Source: Flavobacteriaceae bacterium
GTDB taxonomy: Bacteria > Bacteroidota > Bacteroidia > Flavobacteriales > Flavobacteriaceae
Assembly: GCA_030148025.1 (NCBI GenBank)
Contig: JASBUG010000009.1
Coordinates: 62,001-126,000 of the forward strand
DNA length: 64,000 nt
Direction of reading: 5' to 3'
Both the position numbers and the translations under genes were made by a program. Shown here piece after piece: positions 35,235 through 44,451 of the stretch (its first letter is position 1; every line of letters begins with the position of its first letter). A model generated the notes under the pieces. That model ran no database searches. It was not told the DNA's origin and saw only the letters and a list, made by a program, of their open reading frames with translations.

Positions 35235-36278
35235 TTCTTTAAATGTTAATTTACAAATACGTCCGCGTCCAGCAGCATAGGCTGTGCTCTCATCTATAAA
35301 ACGTATGGTATAAAAACCTTCGTCACTTAAATGCTTCCAGGTTGCACCTCCATCATTACTATAATCTATTCCATTAAACCCTAATACAACTAACTCCTTC
35401 CCTTCTCTATTAGGTATATATTGTACACAACTCTTATAACTAGGTATTTCTCCCTCAGCTACTAATTCCCAGGTTTTACCTCCATCTTCAGTTCTAATTT
35501 TGTTTGCTTGGTTCTTTTCGGGATCAGTATAATCTCCTCCAATTGCAAAGCCATTAAGCTCATCATAAAAATCAATACTATACATTCCTGTTGTAGACGT
35601 TCCTTGTACAATAGGAGTCTCAAACACTTTCCATGTATGTCCTTTGTCTGGCGAGTATAACACCCTACTAGCCATTCCACCTGTAGCTATCCAGGCATGA
35701 TCTCCAATAATAGATATATTGGTGTCACTTGCAGCAAAAGCCGCTTCTCCTTCTATGGCTGACGGCAATTCACTACATGGAATTTTATTCCATGTATTAC
35801 CTCCATCTCTGGTAATAATAATACTAATACAACCATTAGTTGGGTCTCCCATGGCTATACCTTCGCTATCATTCCAAAAATCCATCGAATCATAAAACAC
35901 ATTTTCGTGTACTTCTTTATAAACCAGTTCCATGCCTCTTTCAGTTGTTTTAAATAAAAGTGCTGGATTTGCTATAGTAAGCATAAAAAAATCTGACGAT
36001 GTATGAGAAACTGCTCTAAAGCTAAAATTAAGAGTATCATATCTATGCCTAGAAACTTGCCATTCTTGAGTTGTAACATCCAGCATACCAAACGAATTAT
36101 TATTTGCTGCGAAGGCCAAACTTCCCTCATCTAAAATATCCATAGATCGAATACTTAATAATGAATCTTCTAAAACTGTGGTTATCTCAACCGATTTAAA
36201 ATCTCTTGGAATAAACTTCTCCTCTGTTTTGCAAGAAAAAAAAGATATCAAAAGTAAAAGTCCAAACAAATGTTTCAT
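35232..36278 (-). CDS. Ycf48/Hcf136-like beta-propeller lipoprotein
   Basis: This 348-residue lipoprotein (lipobox FFSC, Cys16) folds as a beta-propeller. Repeated blade motifs include RDGGNTWNKI, SPDKGHTWKVFETP, EDGGKTWELV and SNDGGATWKHLS, the Asp-box-like pattern found in Ycf48/Hcf136, sialidases and BNR-repeat proteins. In plants and cyanobacteria Ycf48 helps assemble photosystem II; non-photosynthetic Bacteroidota homologues are of unknown function and often mis-annotated as oxidoreductases. No sialidase catalytic residues are apparent. It is a single gene at the cell envelope. Confidence 0.82.
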   Translation of the reverse strand: MKHLFGLLLLISFFSCKTEEKFIPRDFKSVEITTVLEDSLLSIRSMDILDEGSLAFAANNNSFGMLDVTTQEWQVSRHRYDTLNFSFRAVSHTSSDFFMLTIANPALLFKTTERGMELVYKEVHENVFYDSMDFWNDSEGIAMGDPTNGCISIIITRDGGNTWNKIPCSELPSAIEGEAAFAASDTNISIIGDHAWIATGGMASRVLYSPDKGHTWKVFETPIVQGTSTTGMYSIDFYDELNGFAIGGDYTDPEKNQANKIRTEDGGKTWELVAEGEIPSYKSCVQYIPNREGKELVVLGFNGIDYSNDGGATWKHLSDEGFYTIRFIDESTAYAAGRGRICKLTFKE

Positions 36279-36344
36279 AATAATAAAGCTGAATATTCTT
36301 TAACAAATAAACTGATAAACTTACCAACATACAAACAATTAGCT

Positions 36345-36352
36345 TACCTTTG
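36345..36352 (+). promoter_or_regulatory. -7 element for the rRNA methyltransferase
   Basis: TACCTTTG fits TAnnTTTG, 19 bp before the ATG at 36372. No TTG at the ideal spacing. Confidence 0.45.
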
Positions 36353-36371
36353 CATGCTTATTTTTATTTAA

Positions 36372-37586
36372 ATGCGTTTACACAGAAATTTATGCTTTGC
36401 AGTTATTGATGGCTTAATTCAAATTTTTAATGATGGAGACTATGCCGACAAAGTAGTTCAACAATTATTAAAGCGAGATAAACGCTGGGGAAGTCGTGAT
36501 CGTGCTTTTGTAGCTGAAACTACATACGACATTGTTAGATGGAAACGTTTATATGCCGAAATAGCTAATGTAAAAGAACCTTTTAGTCGTGATGATGCAT
36601 GGCGTCTGTTTGCTGTTTGGGCAACATTAAAAGGTATTAGATTGCCTGATTGGAAATATTTTGAAAACACACCTACTCGAAAAATAAAAGGCCGATTTGA
36701 TGAACTTTCTAAAGAAAGAAAGTTTCGTGAATCTGTTCCAGACTGGATCGATGCTCTATGCATTAAAGAACTAGGTGAAAAAGTATGGACAGCAGAACTT
36801 GTTGCACTAAACAAACAAGCTGACGTAATTTTAAGGGTTAATACCTTAAAGACCAATTTAAAAGACCTTCAACTAAAATTACAATCAGAGGACATCGAAA
36901 CTGAAACGATTCCTAATTATCCATCTGCATTAAAACTAACCAAAAGAGCTAATGTATTTAAAACCGAAGCTTTTAAATTAGGTTGGTTTGAAGTTCAAGA
37001 TGCATCATCGCAATTAGTAGCAGCATATCTAGATGTTGCGCCTGGAATGAAAGTAATTGATACTTGTGCTGGCGCTGGTGGTAAAACTTTACACTTAGCC
37101 TCTTTAATGGAAAATAAAGGGCAAATCGTTGCAATGGATATTTATGAAAGTAAACTTAAAAAACTTAAAGTTAGAGCTCGAAGAAATGGCGTTCATAATA
37201 TCGATTTAAAAGTTATTGATTCAACAAAACCTATTAAAAAATTGCACAACAAAGCCGATCGTGTTTTAATTGATGCACCATGTTCTGGATTAGGTGTTTT
37301 ACGTAGAAATCCAGATTCTAAATGGAAGCTTCAAGCTGAGTTTGTCGATAGAATTAAAGAAACGCAGCAACAAGTATTACAACAATACTCAAAAATGGTA
37401 AAACCTGGAGGTAAAATGGTATATGCTACCTGCTCGGTATTACCTTCAGAAAACCAAGAACAAGTTGATAAATTCTTAACATCTGAATTTGGAAAAGAAT
37501 TTACATTTGTAAAAGACAATAAAGTACTCGCTCATAAATCTGGTTATGATGGATTTTACATGGCTTTATTAGAAAGAAAAAAATAA
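36372..37586 (+). CDS. RsmB/NOL1-NOP2-Sun family RNA (cytosine-5) methyltransferase
   Basis: This 404-residue SAM-dependent enzyme has a NusB-like N-terminal domain (about 1-130) and a Rossmann methyltransferase domain with DTCAGAGGKTLHLAS, APCSGLGVLRRNPD (first catalytic Cys) and YATCSVLPSENQEQV (second Cys). Such enzymes methylate C5 of cytosine, in E. coli C967 of 16S rRNA (RsmB). The NusB-like domain supports RsmB, but the exact target is not proved. It has its own likely promoter and is followed 18 bp later by the secreted endonuclease gene. Confidence 0.92.
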   Translation: MRLHRNLCFAVIDGLIQIFNDGDYADKVVQQLLKRDKRWGSRDRAFVAETTYDIVRWKRLYAEIANVKEPFSRDDAWRLFAVWATLKGIRLPDWKYFENTPTRKIKGRFDELSKERKFRESVPDWIDALCIKELGEKVWTAELVALNKQADVILRVNTLKTNLKDLQLKLQSEDIETETIPNYPSALKLTKRANVFKTEAFKLGWFEVQDASSQLVAAYLDVAPGMKVIDTCAGAGGKTLHLASLMENKGQIVAMDIYESKLKKLKVRARRNGVHNIDLKVIDSTKPIKKLHNKADRVLIDAPCSGLGVLRRNPDSKWKLQAEFVDRIKETQQQVLQQYSKMVKPGGKMVYATCSVLPSENQEQVDKFLTSEFGKEFTFVKDNKVLAHKSGYDGFYMALLERKK

Positions 37587-37604
37587 CTCTACTAAATAAA
37601 TTAA

Positions 37605-39452
37605 ATGAAACAACTTTACTTATTTTTTTTATTAATTACTGTAACTGCTTCAGCACAAATTCCGGCAAATTATTATGATTCGGCTAATGGATTAACTGGG
37701 TTTGCGCTTAAAACAGAATTACGAAATATTACTGCTAATGGTCATACAACGAGAACCTATGATCAATTATATGATGGTGCAGGAATTAGTGGTTCACAAG
37801 GTTATGTTGATACGCATTCTGATGTAAATGTTTCCGGAGGCACAAATTATGAAGGTGATGGTACAATATTAGATTTCTATTCAGAAAACCCTACTGGTGC
37901 AGATCCATACAATTATACTCACGGAAATAATCAATGTGGAAACCAAAGTGCTGAAGGTGACTGTTATAATAGAGAGCATTTAGTTCCTCAATCTTCTTTT
38001 AGTAGTGCGTTTCCAATGCAGAGCGACATTCATCATGTTGTCCCTTCAGATGGTAGAGTAAACAATTTTAGAGGCTCGTTACCTTTTGGAAATGTAGCTA
38101 CAGCTAATTGGACTTCATTAAATGGATCTAAAAGAGGTTCCAGCGCTATGGTAGGTTATTCTGGTACAGTGTTTGAGCCAATAGATGAATTTAAAGGTGA
38201 CATCGCAAGAGCTTTACTTTATTTTGCTACTCGTTATGAAAATACGGTAGATGGTTATACTAGTTTCGATATGTTTAATGGTACCGAAGATCAGGTGTTT
38301 TTTACCTGGGCTATCGATGTGCTTTTAGATTGGCATTATAATGTTGATCCTGTTGATCAAAGAGAACGTGATAGAAACAATGCTGCGTATAACTTTCAAG
38401 GAAATGCAAATCCGTTTGTAGATCATCCTGAATATGCTAACATGATCTGGAATCCTTCGCCAGATAATCAAGCTCCTACTGACCCAACTAACTTGGTAGC
38501 TTCTAATCCAACAGATAATTCAATAGATTTGACTTGGACAGCTTCAACAGATAATGTAGGTGTAGCTTCGTACGACATTTATATTGGAGGTGTAAATTCA
38601 CATAATACAACAGGCACTTCTTTTACCGTTCCTGGATTAACAGCCAATACCAACTACTGTTTTACTATTAAAGCTAAAGATGCTACAGGAAACGAATCTG
38701 GATTTAGTAATCAAGACTGTGAAATGACTACCAACAATGGCTCTAGCGGTGGATCAGAATGTGCTAATGAAGATTTTGAAAATATTCCAACTACTAGCTC
38801 TAGTACCTATTTACCAAGAAATTGGAATGACCCTGAAGGTAAAACATGGACAGCCACAGAAGCCAGAACAGACCTTACTATTACAAATAAATCAATTACA
38901 ATTGATGGTAGAGGAAGTGCTGATGGCACACTGACCTCTCCTTCTTTTCCAAATGGAATTGCTAGCTTAACAGCTACACTTCAAAAAAGATATGGTGGAA
39001 CTTCTGGTAATTTAAATGTATATGTGAATGATGTTTTAAAAGGAGTACTTCCATACTCAAGTGACGAAAACATAACTACAACTACAACTATTGAAAACAT
39101 TGATGTTTTAGGTGATGTTGTTATTAAAATTACTGATGCCGCTAGTGATGGTGAACGTGTCTCAATTGATGATTTATCATGGACATGCTATACTACTCTA
39201 AGTAACGACAAATACGATTTTAAGGAAATTAAGCTAACTCCTAACCCTGTTAAGCATAACAAAGTTTACATTAATACTAATCAAGAATTAAACATTCAAG
39301 TTTATGATATACTAGGCAAGTTAGTTACAAAAACGAATATTTATTCCAATAAGAATTATATTGATGTTACATCATTAAACAAAGGCGTTTATCTGTTACG
39401 AATTTCAAACAATAAAGGACAACAGGTTACTAAAAAACTAATCCGTCAGTAA
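37605..39452 (+). CDS. Secreted endonuclease I with fibronectin III and type IX (type A) sorting domains
   Basis: This 615-residue extracellular nuclease has a signal peptide (cleavage near TASAQ). The endonuclease I domain (about 25-275) contains NREHLVPQSSF (His125 as candidate catalytic residue) and SDIHHVVPSDGRVNN. A fibronectin type III domain (about 290-375, TDPTNLVASNPTDNS onward), a beta-sandwich (about 385-525) and a type A T9SS C-terminal domain (LTPNPVKHNK, IQVYDILGKLV, GVYLLRISNN) follow. It degrades nucleic acids outside the cell, probably for nutrient use. It may be co-transcribed with the methyltransferase gene (18-bp gap). Confidence 0.93.
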   Translation: MKQLYLFFLLITVTASAQIPANYYDSANGLTGFALKTELRNITANGHTTRTYDQLYDGAGISGSQGYVDTHSDVNVSGGTNYEGDGTILDFYSENPTGADPYNYTHGNNQCGNQSAEGDCYNREHLVPQSSFSSAFPMQSDIHHVVPSDGRVNNFRGSLPFGNVATANWTSLNGSKRGSSAMVGYSGTVFEPIDEFKGDIARALLYFATRYENTVDGYTSFDMFNGTEDQVFFTWAIDVLLDWHYNVDPVDQRERDRNNAAYNFQGNANPFVDHPEYANMIWNPSPDNQAPTDPTNLVASNPTDNSIDLTWTASTDNVGVASYDIYIGGVNSHNTTGTSFTVPGLTANTNYCFTIKAKDATGNESGFSNQDCEMTTNNGSSGGSECANEDFENIPTTSSSTYLPRNWNDPEGKTWTATEARTDLTITNKSITIDGRGSADGTLTSPSFPNGIASLTATLQKRYGGTSGNLNVYVNDVLKGVLPYSSDENITTTTTIENIDVLGDVVIKITDAASDGERVSIDDLSWTCYTTLSNDKYDFKEIKLTPNPVKHNKVYINTNQELNIQVYDILGKLVTKTNIYSNKNYIDVTSLNKGVYLLRISNNKGQQVTKKLIRQ

Positions 39453-39472
39453 TCACTAAAAATAGATTAAAT

Positions 39473-39503
39473 AAAAAAGGCCATTTTTAAATGGTCTTTT
39501 TTA
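39473..39503 (+). terminator. Terminator after endonuclease gene
   Basis: GGCCATTT pairs with AAATGGTC (one G-T pair) with a 2-nt centre, followed by six T. Confidence 0.82.
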
Positions 39504-39513
39504 TTTTTAATAC

Positions 39514-40386
39514 ATGCTAGATTCAAATCTGATTAAACATCTAGAGGACATTATCAGTCTCAAAATAACAAACTCACAACCTGTTTCGGGAGGAGACATT
39601 TCTAGTGCTTTTTTATTATACACAGAAAACAATACATCGTTCTTCTTAAAAGTAAATCATAATTCTAATGCTTTAGATATGTTCAAATCTGAAGTATTTG
39701 GATTAAACACTATTGCTTCAACTAACACCATTGCTACTCCAAAGGTTTATGCTTGTGACTTACTAAGTAATAAAGCTTATTTACTTCTTGAATATATAGA
39801 GTCAAAAACTCCAAACGAAGAAGATTTTAAAACTTTTGGAAAACAACTAGCAGAATTACATAGTTGTTATAACGACAAATTTGGCTTAGAGCAAAACAAC
39901 TTTATTGGTAGTTTACCACAGAGTAATAGCCATCATAATGGCTGGTTAGATTTTTATACAGAAGAACGCTTAAAACCACAACTAGAACTTGCACTCTCAA
40001 AAGGCTTATTACATAAATCAGAAGTTCCAAATGCCTCAACAATAAAAGCAAATACTTTGGCATATTTTCAAAACATAAAACCTACTCTTCTACATGGCGA
40101 TTTGTGGAGTGGTAATTATTTGATTTCAAAAAGTGGTGAACCTCATCTTATAGATCCTGCTGTTTATTACGGCCATAATGAAGTCGATATTGCTATGACA
40201 AAACTCTTTGGTGGATTCGGTTCAAGTTTTTATAATGCTTACCATGAAATAATTCCTCCAGATAAGCATACAAGTAACAGAATTGAACTCTATCAGCTAT
40301 ACTATTTACTAGTACATCTCAACCTGTTTGGAAGTTCTTACTATTCAAGTGTAAAGCGGATTCTTCAAAAGTATTTTATTGATTAA
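39514..40386 (+). CDS. Fructosamine kinase family protein
   Basis: This 290-residue kinase-like enzyme belongs to the fructosamine-3-kinase family (aminoglycoside phosphotransferase fold). Visible are the ATP-binding start SGGDISSAFLL, the Lys in FFLKVN, the catalytic loop LLHGDLWSGNYL and the metal-binding LIDPAVYYGHNEVDIAM. Bacterial members repair early glycation products (ribulosamines) on proteins by phosphorylating the sugar. It lacks a visible promoter; it begins 11 bp after the terminator's T-run, so it may depend on read-through. A MITE-like repeat follows. Confidence 0.9.
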   Translation: MLDSNLIKHLEDIISLKITNSQPVSGGDISSAFLLYTENNTSFFLKVNHNSNALDMFKSEVFGLNTIASTNTIATPKVYACDLLSNKAYLLLEYIESKTPNEEDFKTFGKQLAELHSCYNDKFGLEQNNFIGSLPQSNSHHNGWLDFYTEERLKPQLELALSKGLLHKSEVPNASTIKANTLAYFQNIKPTLLHGDLWSGNYLISKSGEPHLIDPAVYYGHNEVDIAMTKLFGGFGSSFYNAYHEIIPPDKHTSNRIELYQLYYLLVHLNLFGSSYYSSVKRILQKYFID

Positions 40387-40406
40387 AACATAGATAAAAA
40401 CTCTTT

Positions 40407-40525
40407 GTCATTTCGATAGAGCGAAGAATGAGCAACGAGAAATCTCATCTTAATCCTCTACACATAAAAATAATAAGATTCCTTCACGAGTTCATACTGA
40501 GCGTAATCGAAGTATTCGGAATGAC
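40407..40525. repeat. MITE-like palindromic intergenic repeat
   Basis: The element of about 119 bp starts GTCATTTCGA and ends CGGAATGAC, with imperfect inverted halves (GAGAAATCT near the left, AGATTCCTTCACGAG near the right). Its termini resemble the repeat at 10704-10762. It carries no coding frame and lies between the fructosamine kinase gene and the purL promoter. It is a non-autonomous repeat, but no second copy is in the window to define its exact edges. Confidence 0.7.
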
Positions 40526-40633
40526 AATTCAACTTCAATTTCAATTTCTTTGTCATTTTCACATTGTGAATTACTCCGTGAATAACTATCAAATTAAGAC
40601 TTATTTTTAAGTATATTTTCCAACTAAAAGGAG

Positions 40634-40641
40634 TAAATTTG
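40634..40641 (+). promoter_or_regulatory. -7 element for purL
   Basis: TAAATTTG fits TAnnTTTG, 34 bp before the purL ATG. No TTG at the ideal spacing. The repeat ends about 110 bp upstream. Confidence 0.5.
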
Positions 40642-40674
40642 CACTTTAAAAAACACAACACAAACTAACATATA

Positions 40675-43600
40675 ATGATTCATTTCTTTGGAAACGTAAA
40701 CAGCAAAGTTTTTGCTGTACAAACAGCAGAAGAATTATCAACTGAGACTATCTCAAAATTAACGTGGCTTTTTGGTAACCAGCCAAAAATAGAACAAGCA
40801 TCTCTAGATGCTTTTTTTGTTGGTCCTAGAGCAGCTATGATTACACCTTGGAGTACCAATGCTGTAGAAATCACCCAAAACATGGGAATTTCTGGGATTA
40901 TTAGAATAGAAGAATTTCAAGCTGTAGATGAAGATTTTTCAGATTTCGACCCAATGATTTCTCAAAAATTTAATGGTCTTAATCAAGACACTTTTACAAT
41001 TGATATTGAGCCAGAAGCTATTTTAGATATTACTGATATTGCTGCTTATAACGAGCAAGAAGGTTTAGCTCTAAGTGACGAAGAAATAGAATACCTAGAA
41101 GGTGTAAGTAAAAAAATTGGTCGCCCATTAACAGATTCTGAAGTGTTTGGATTCTCTCAAGTGAACTCAGAGCACTGTCGTCACAAAATTTTCAACGGAA
41201 CTTTTATTATCGATGGTGAAGAGAAACCAACATCACTTTTCAAATTAATCAAAGAAACATCGAAACAAAATCATAACGATATTGTTTCTGCATATAAAGA
41301 CAATGTTGCTTTTATAAAAGGTCCTAAAGTGGAACAATTTGCACCAAAACGCGCTGATATTCCAGATTATTACACGACTGAAGATTACGAATCGGTAATT
41401 TCATTAAAAGCTGAAACGCATAACTTCCCTACAACAGTTGAGCCATTTAATGGTGCTGCAACAGGTTCGGGAGGAGAAATTAGAGATCGTCTTGCAGGAG
41501 GAAAAGGTGCTTTACCATTAGCTGGAACTGCAGTTTACATGACCTCTTATTCACGTTTAGAAGCCAACAGACCATGGGAAAAAGCGGTTGAAGAACGCGA
41601 TTGGTTATACCAAACACCAATGGATATCTTAATCAAAGCTTCTAATGGTGCTTCAGATTTTGGAAATAAATTTGGGCAACCATTAATCGTAGGATCTGTT
41701 TTAACCTTTGAACATGAAGAAGATGCACGTAAACTAGGTTTTGACAAAGTGATTATGCAAGCTGGTGGAATTGGATATGGTAAAGCAGAACAAGCTTTAA
41801 AAGACACACCAAGCGAAGGTGATAAAATTGTTATCCTTGGTGGAGAAAATTACCGCATTGGAATGGGAGGTGCTGCTGTATCATCGGCAGATACTGGAGA
41901 ATTCTCAACTGGTATCGAATTAAATGCAGTTCAACGTTCTAATCCAGAAATGCAAAAACGTGCTGCCAATGCCATTCGTGGTATGGTAGAAAGTGAAGAA
42001 AACTTCATCGTTTCTATTCACGATCATGGTGCAGGTGGACATCTTAACTGTTTGTCAGAATTAGTTGAAGATACTGGTGGAAACATCGATTTAGATAAAT
42101 TACCTGTTGGAGATCCAACATTATCAGATAAAGAAATAATAGGTAACGAATCTCAAGAGCGTATGGGATTGGTTATTTCTGAAAAACATATAGACACACT
42201 AAACAAAATTGCTGAGCGTGAACGTTCGCCAATGTATACTGTTGGTGATGTTACTGGAGACGATCGTTTTACATTCCAATCTAAAACCAAAGGTAACAAG
42301 CCAATGGATTTAGCATTAGAGGATATGTTTGGAAGCTCTCCAAAAACCATCATGAATGATATTACTGTAGATAGAAATTACAGTGGTATTTCTTATGACA
42401 CAGACAACTTCTATGACTATTTAGATCAAGTTTTACAATTAGAAGCAGTCGCTTGTAAAGATTGGTTAACCAACAAAGTAGACCGTTGTGTTGGTGGAAA
42501 AGTTGCCAAGCAACAATGTACTGGACCATTACAATTACCATTAAACAATGTTGGTGTGATGGCTTTAGATTATAAAGGTAAAGAAGGTATTGCGACCTCA
42601 ATTGGGCACTCTCCTATTTCTGGATTAATTGATCCTGTTGCTGGAAGTAGAAATAGTATTACTGAAGCCTTAACAAATATCATTTGGGCACCACTTAAAG
42701 ACGGATTGACTAATGTAAGTTTATCTGCCAACTGGATGTGGCCTTGTAAAAATGAAGGTGAAGATGCACGTTTATATCAAGCAGTTGAAGCGATTTCTGA
42801 ATTTGCTATCGACCTAGGAATTAACGTTCCAACAGGAAAGGATTCATTGTCTATGAAGCAAAAATATCCTAACGAAGAAGTGATTGCTCCAGGAACAGTT
42901 ATTATTTCAGCTGCTGCAAACTGTAATGATATTACCAAAGTTGTTGAGCCTGTATTCCAAAAGAATGCTGGTGATATTTACTATATCAACATCTCTCAAG
43001 ATGACTTTAAATTAGGTGGAAGTTCCTTTGCTCAAATTTGTAACAAAATTGGAAACAATACACCTTCAGTGAAAAGTGCTGACTATGTAAAGACAGTATT
43101 CAATACGATTCAGCAATTAATTGCTGATGAGCAAATTGTTGCTGGACATGATGTGGCTTCTGGTGGATTGATTACAACCCTATTAGAATTATGTTTTGCG
43201 GATACTAATCTCGGTGCAGAATTAGACATTACTGCTTTAAACCAAAAAGATTCCTTTAAAGTGTTATTTGCAGAAAATGCTGGAATTGTAATTCAAGCGA
43301 AAGATAATTCAATTGAAAGTGTATTAGCTGATGCAAATATTGAATTCCATAATATCGGAAAAGTTACAGAATCTGACGTACTAAGTGTGATTAACAATAG
43401 TGATGTATTTACCATGACAGTTTCTCGCCTAAGAGATATGTGGTACAAAACATCATACTTATTAGATCAAAAACAAACTGCTAATGGTTTAGCAGATGAC
43501 AGATACAACAATTACAAAAATCAACCTTTACAATATACATTCCCAAGTCATTTTTCAGGAAAACTTCCTGAAATTGATGCAACAAAACCAAGACCAAAAG

Positions 43601-44337
43601 CAGCCATTCTTCGTGAAAAAGGGTCTAACTCAGAGCGTGAAATGGCAAACGCTATGTACTTAGCTGGTTTTGATGTTAAGGATGTACATATGACCGATTT
43701 AATTTCTGGTCGTGAAACTTTAGAAGATATTCAGTTCTTAGGTGCTGTTGGTGGGTTCTCTAATTCTGATGTATTAGGATCTGCTAAAGGCTGGGCTGGA
43801 GCTATCAAATACAACGAAAAAGCAAATAAAGTCATCAACGATTTCTTTAAACGTGAAGATACTTTATCGGTTGGTATTTGTAATGGTTGTCAGTTATGGA
43901 TGGAATTAGACCTTATCAACCCAGAACATGAAATTCATGGTAAAATGGTTCATAACGATTCTCAAAAACACGAAAGTGCGTTTACCTCTGTAGAAGTACA
44001 GGAAAATAACTCCGTAATGTTATCAACATTGGCTGGAAGTACTTTAGGTGTTTGGATTTCGCATGGAGAAGGTAAATTTGATTTACCATACACTGAAGAT
44101 CAATACAATATTGTTGCTAAATATGGGTATGAAGCTTATCCTCATAATCCAAATGGTTCTGACTTTAACACCGCTATGATGTGTGATACAACTGGAAGAC
44201 ATTTAGTAATGATGCCACATATTGAGCGTTCTACATTCCAATGGAATTGGGCAAATTACCCTCAAGGGCGTAAAGACGAAGTATCTCCTTGGTTAGAAGC
44301 TTTTGTTAACGCTAAAAATTGGTGTGATAAGCATTAA
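40675..44337 (+). CDS. purL: Phosphoribosylformylglycinamidine synthase, single-chain
   Basis: This 1220-residue enzyme converts FGAR, glutamine and ATP to FGAM in purine synthesis. It is the large single-chain type (E. coli 1295 residues), not the PurLQS complex. Visible parts are an N-terminal substrate domain, a linker, two PurM-like halves (the first with GFSQVNSEHCRHKIFNG and TVEPFNGAATGSGGEIRD) and a C-terminal glutaminase with the catalytic Cys in VGICNGCQLW and His/Glu in MMPHIERS. It stands alone behind a likely promoter. purB at the left edge belongs to the same pathway. Confidence 0.96.
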   Translation: MIHFFGNVNSKVFAVQTAEELSTETISKLTWLFGNQPKIEQASLDAFFVGPRAAMITPWSTNAVEITQNMGISGIIRIEEFQAVDEDFSDFDPMISQKFNGLNQDTFTIDIEPEAILDITDIAAYNEQEGLALSDEEIEYLEGVSKKIGRPLTDSEVFGFSQVNSEHCRHKIFNGTFIIDGEEKPTSLFKLIKETSKQNHNDIVSAYKDNVAFIKGPKVEQFAPKRADIPDYYTTEDYESVISLKAETHNFPTTVEPFNGAATGSGGEIRDRLAGGKGALPLAGTAVYMTSYSRLEANRPWEKAVEERDWLYQTPMDILIKASNGASDFGNKFGQPLIVGSVLTFEHEEDARKLGFDKVIMQAGGIGYGKAEQALKDTPSEGDKIVILGGENYRIGMGGAAVSSADTGEFSTGIELNAVQRSNPEMQKRAANAIRGMVESEENFIVSIHDHGAGGHLNCLSELVEDTGGNIDLDKLPVGDPTLSDKEIIGNESQERMGLVISEKHIDTLNKIAERERSPMYTVGDVTGDDRFTFQSKTKGNKPMDLALEDMFGSSPKTIMNDITVDRNYSGISYDTDNFYDYLDQVLQLEAVACKDWLTNKVDRCVGGKVAKQQCTGPLQLPLNNVGVMALDYKGKEGIATSIGHSPISGLIDPVAGSRNSITEALTNIIWAPLKDGLTNVSLSANWMWPCKNEGEDARLYQAVEAISEFAIDLGINVPTGKDSLSMKQKYPNEEVIAPGTVIISAAANCNDITKVVEPVFQKNAGDIYYINISQDDFKLGGSSFAQICNKIGNNTPSVKSADYVKTVFNTIQQLIADEQIVAGHDVASGGLITTLLELCFADTNLGAELDITALNQKDSFKVLFAENAGIVIQAKDNSIESVLADANIEFHNIGKVTESDVLSVINNSDVFTMTVSRLRDMWYKTSYLLDQKQTANGLADDRYNNYKNQPLQYTFPSHFSGKLPEIDATKPRPKAAILREKGSNSEREMANAMYLAGFDVKDVHMTDLISGRETLEDIQFLGAVGGFSNSDVLGSAKGWAGAIKYNEKANKVINDFFKREDTLSVGICNGCQLWMELDLINPEHEIHGKMVHNDSQKHESAFTSVEVQENNSVMLSTLAGSTLGVWISHGEGKFDLPYTEDQYNIVAKYGYEAYPHNPNGSDFNTAMMCDTTGRHLVMMPHIERSTFQWNWANYPQGRKDEVSPWLEAFVNAKNWCDKH

Positions 44338-44451
44338 TTAGGAATCTCAGTTTTTAGCAATAAAAACGATTACCTACCAGTTATTTAAGCCTATCTACAT
44401 TTTGTGTTGTGATTTTACTTACATTTATATAAATAAAATCACAACACTAAA
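44338..44451. other. Gene-free spacer with a 14-bp inverted repeat
   Basis: The 114-bp gap holds arms GTGTTGTGATTTTA (44404-44417) and its exact complement (44434-44447) around a 16-nt centre, ending 4 bp before the next ATG. There is no T-run, so it does not look like a terminator; it could be an operator or a translation-blocking hairpin. Confidence 0.6.
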
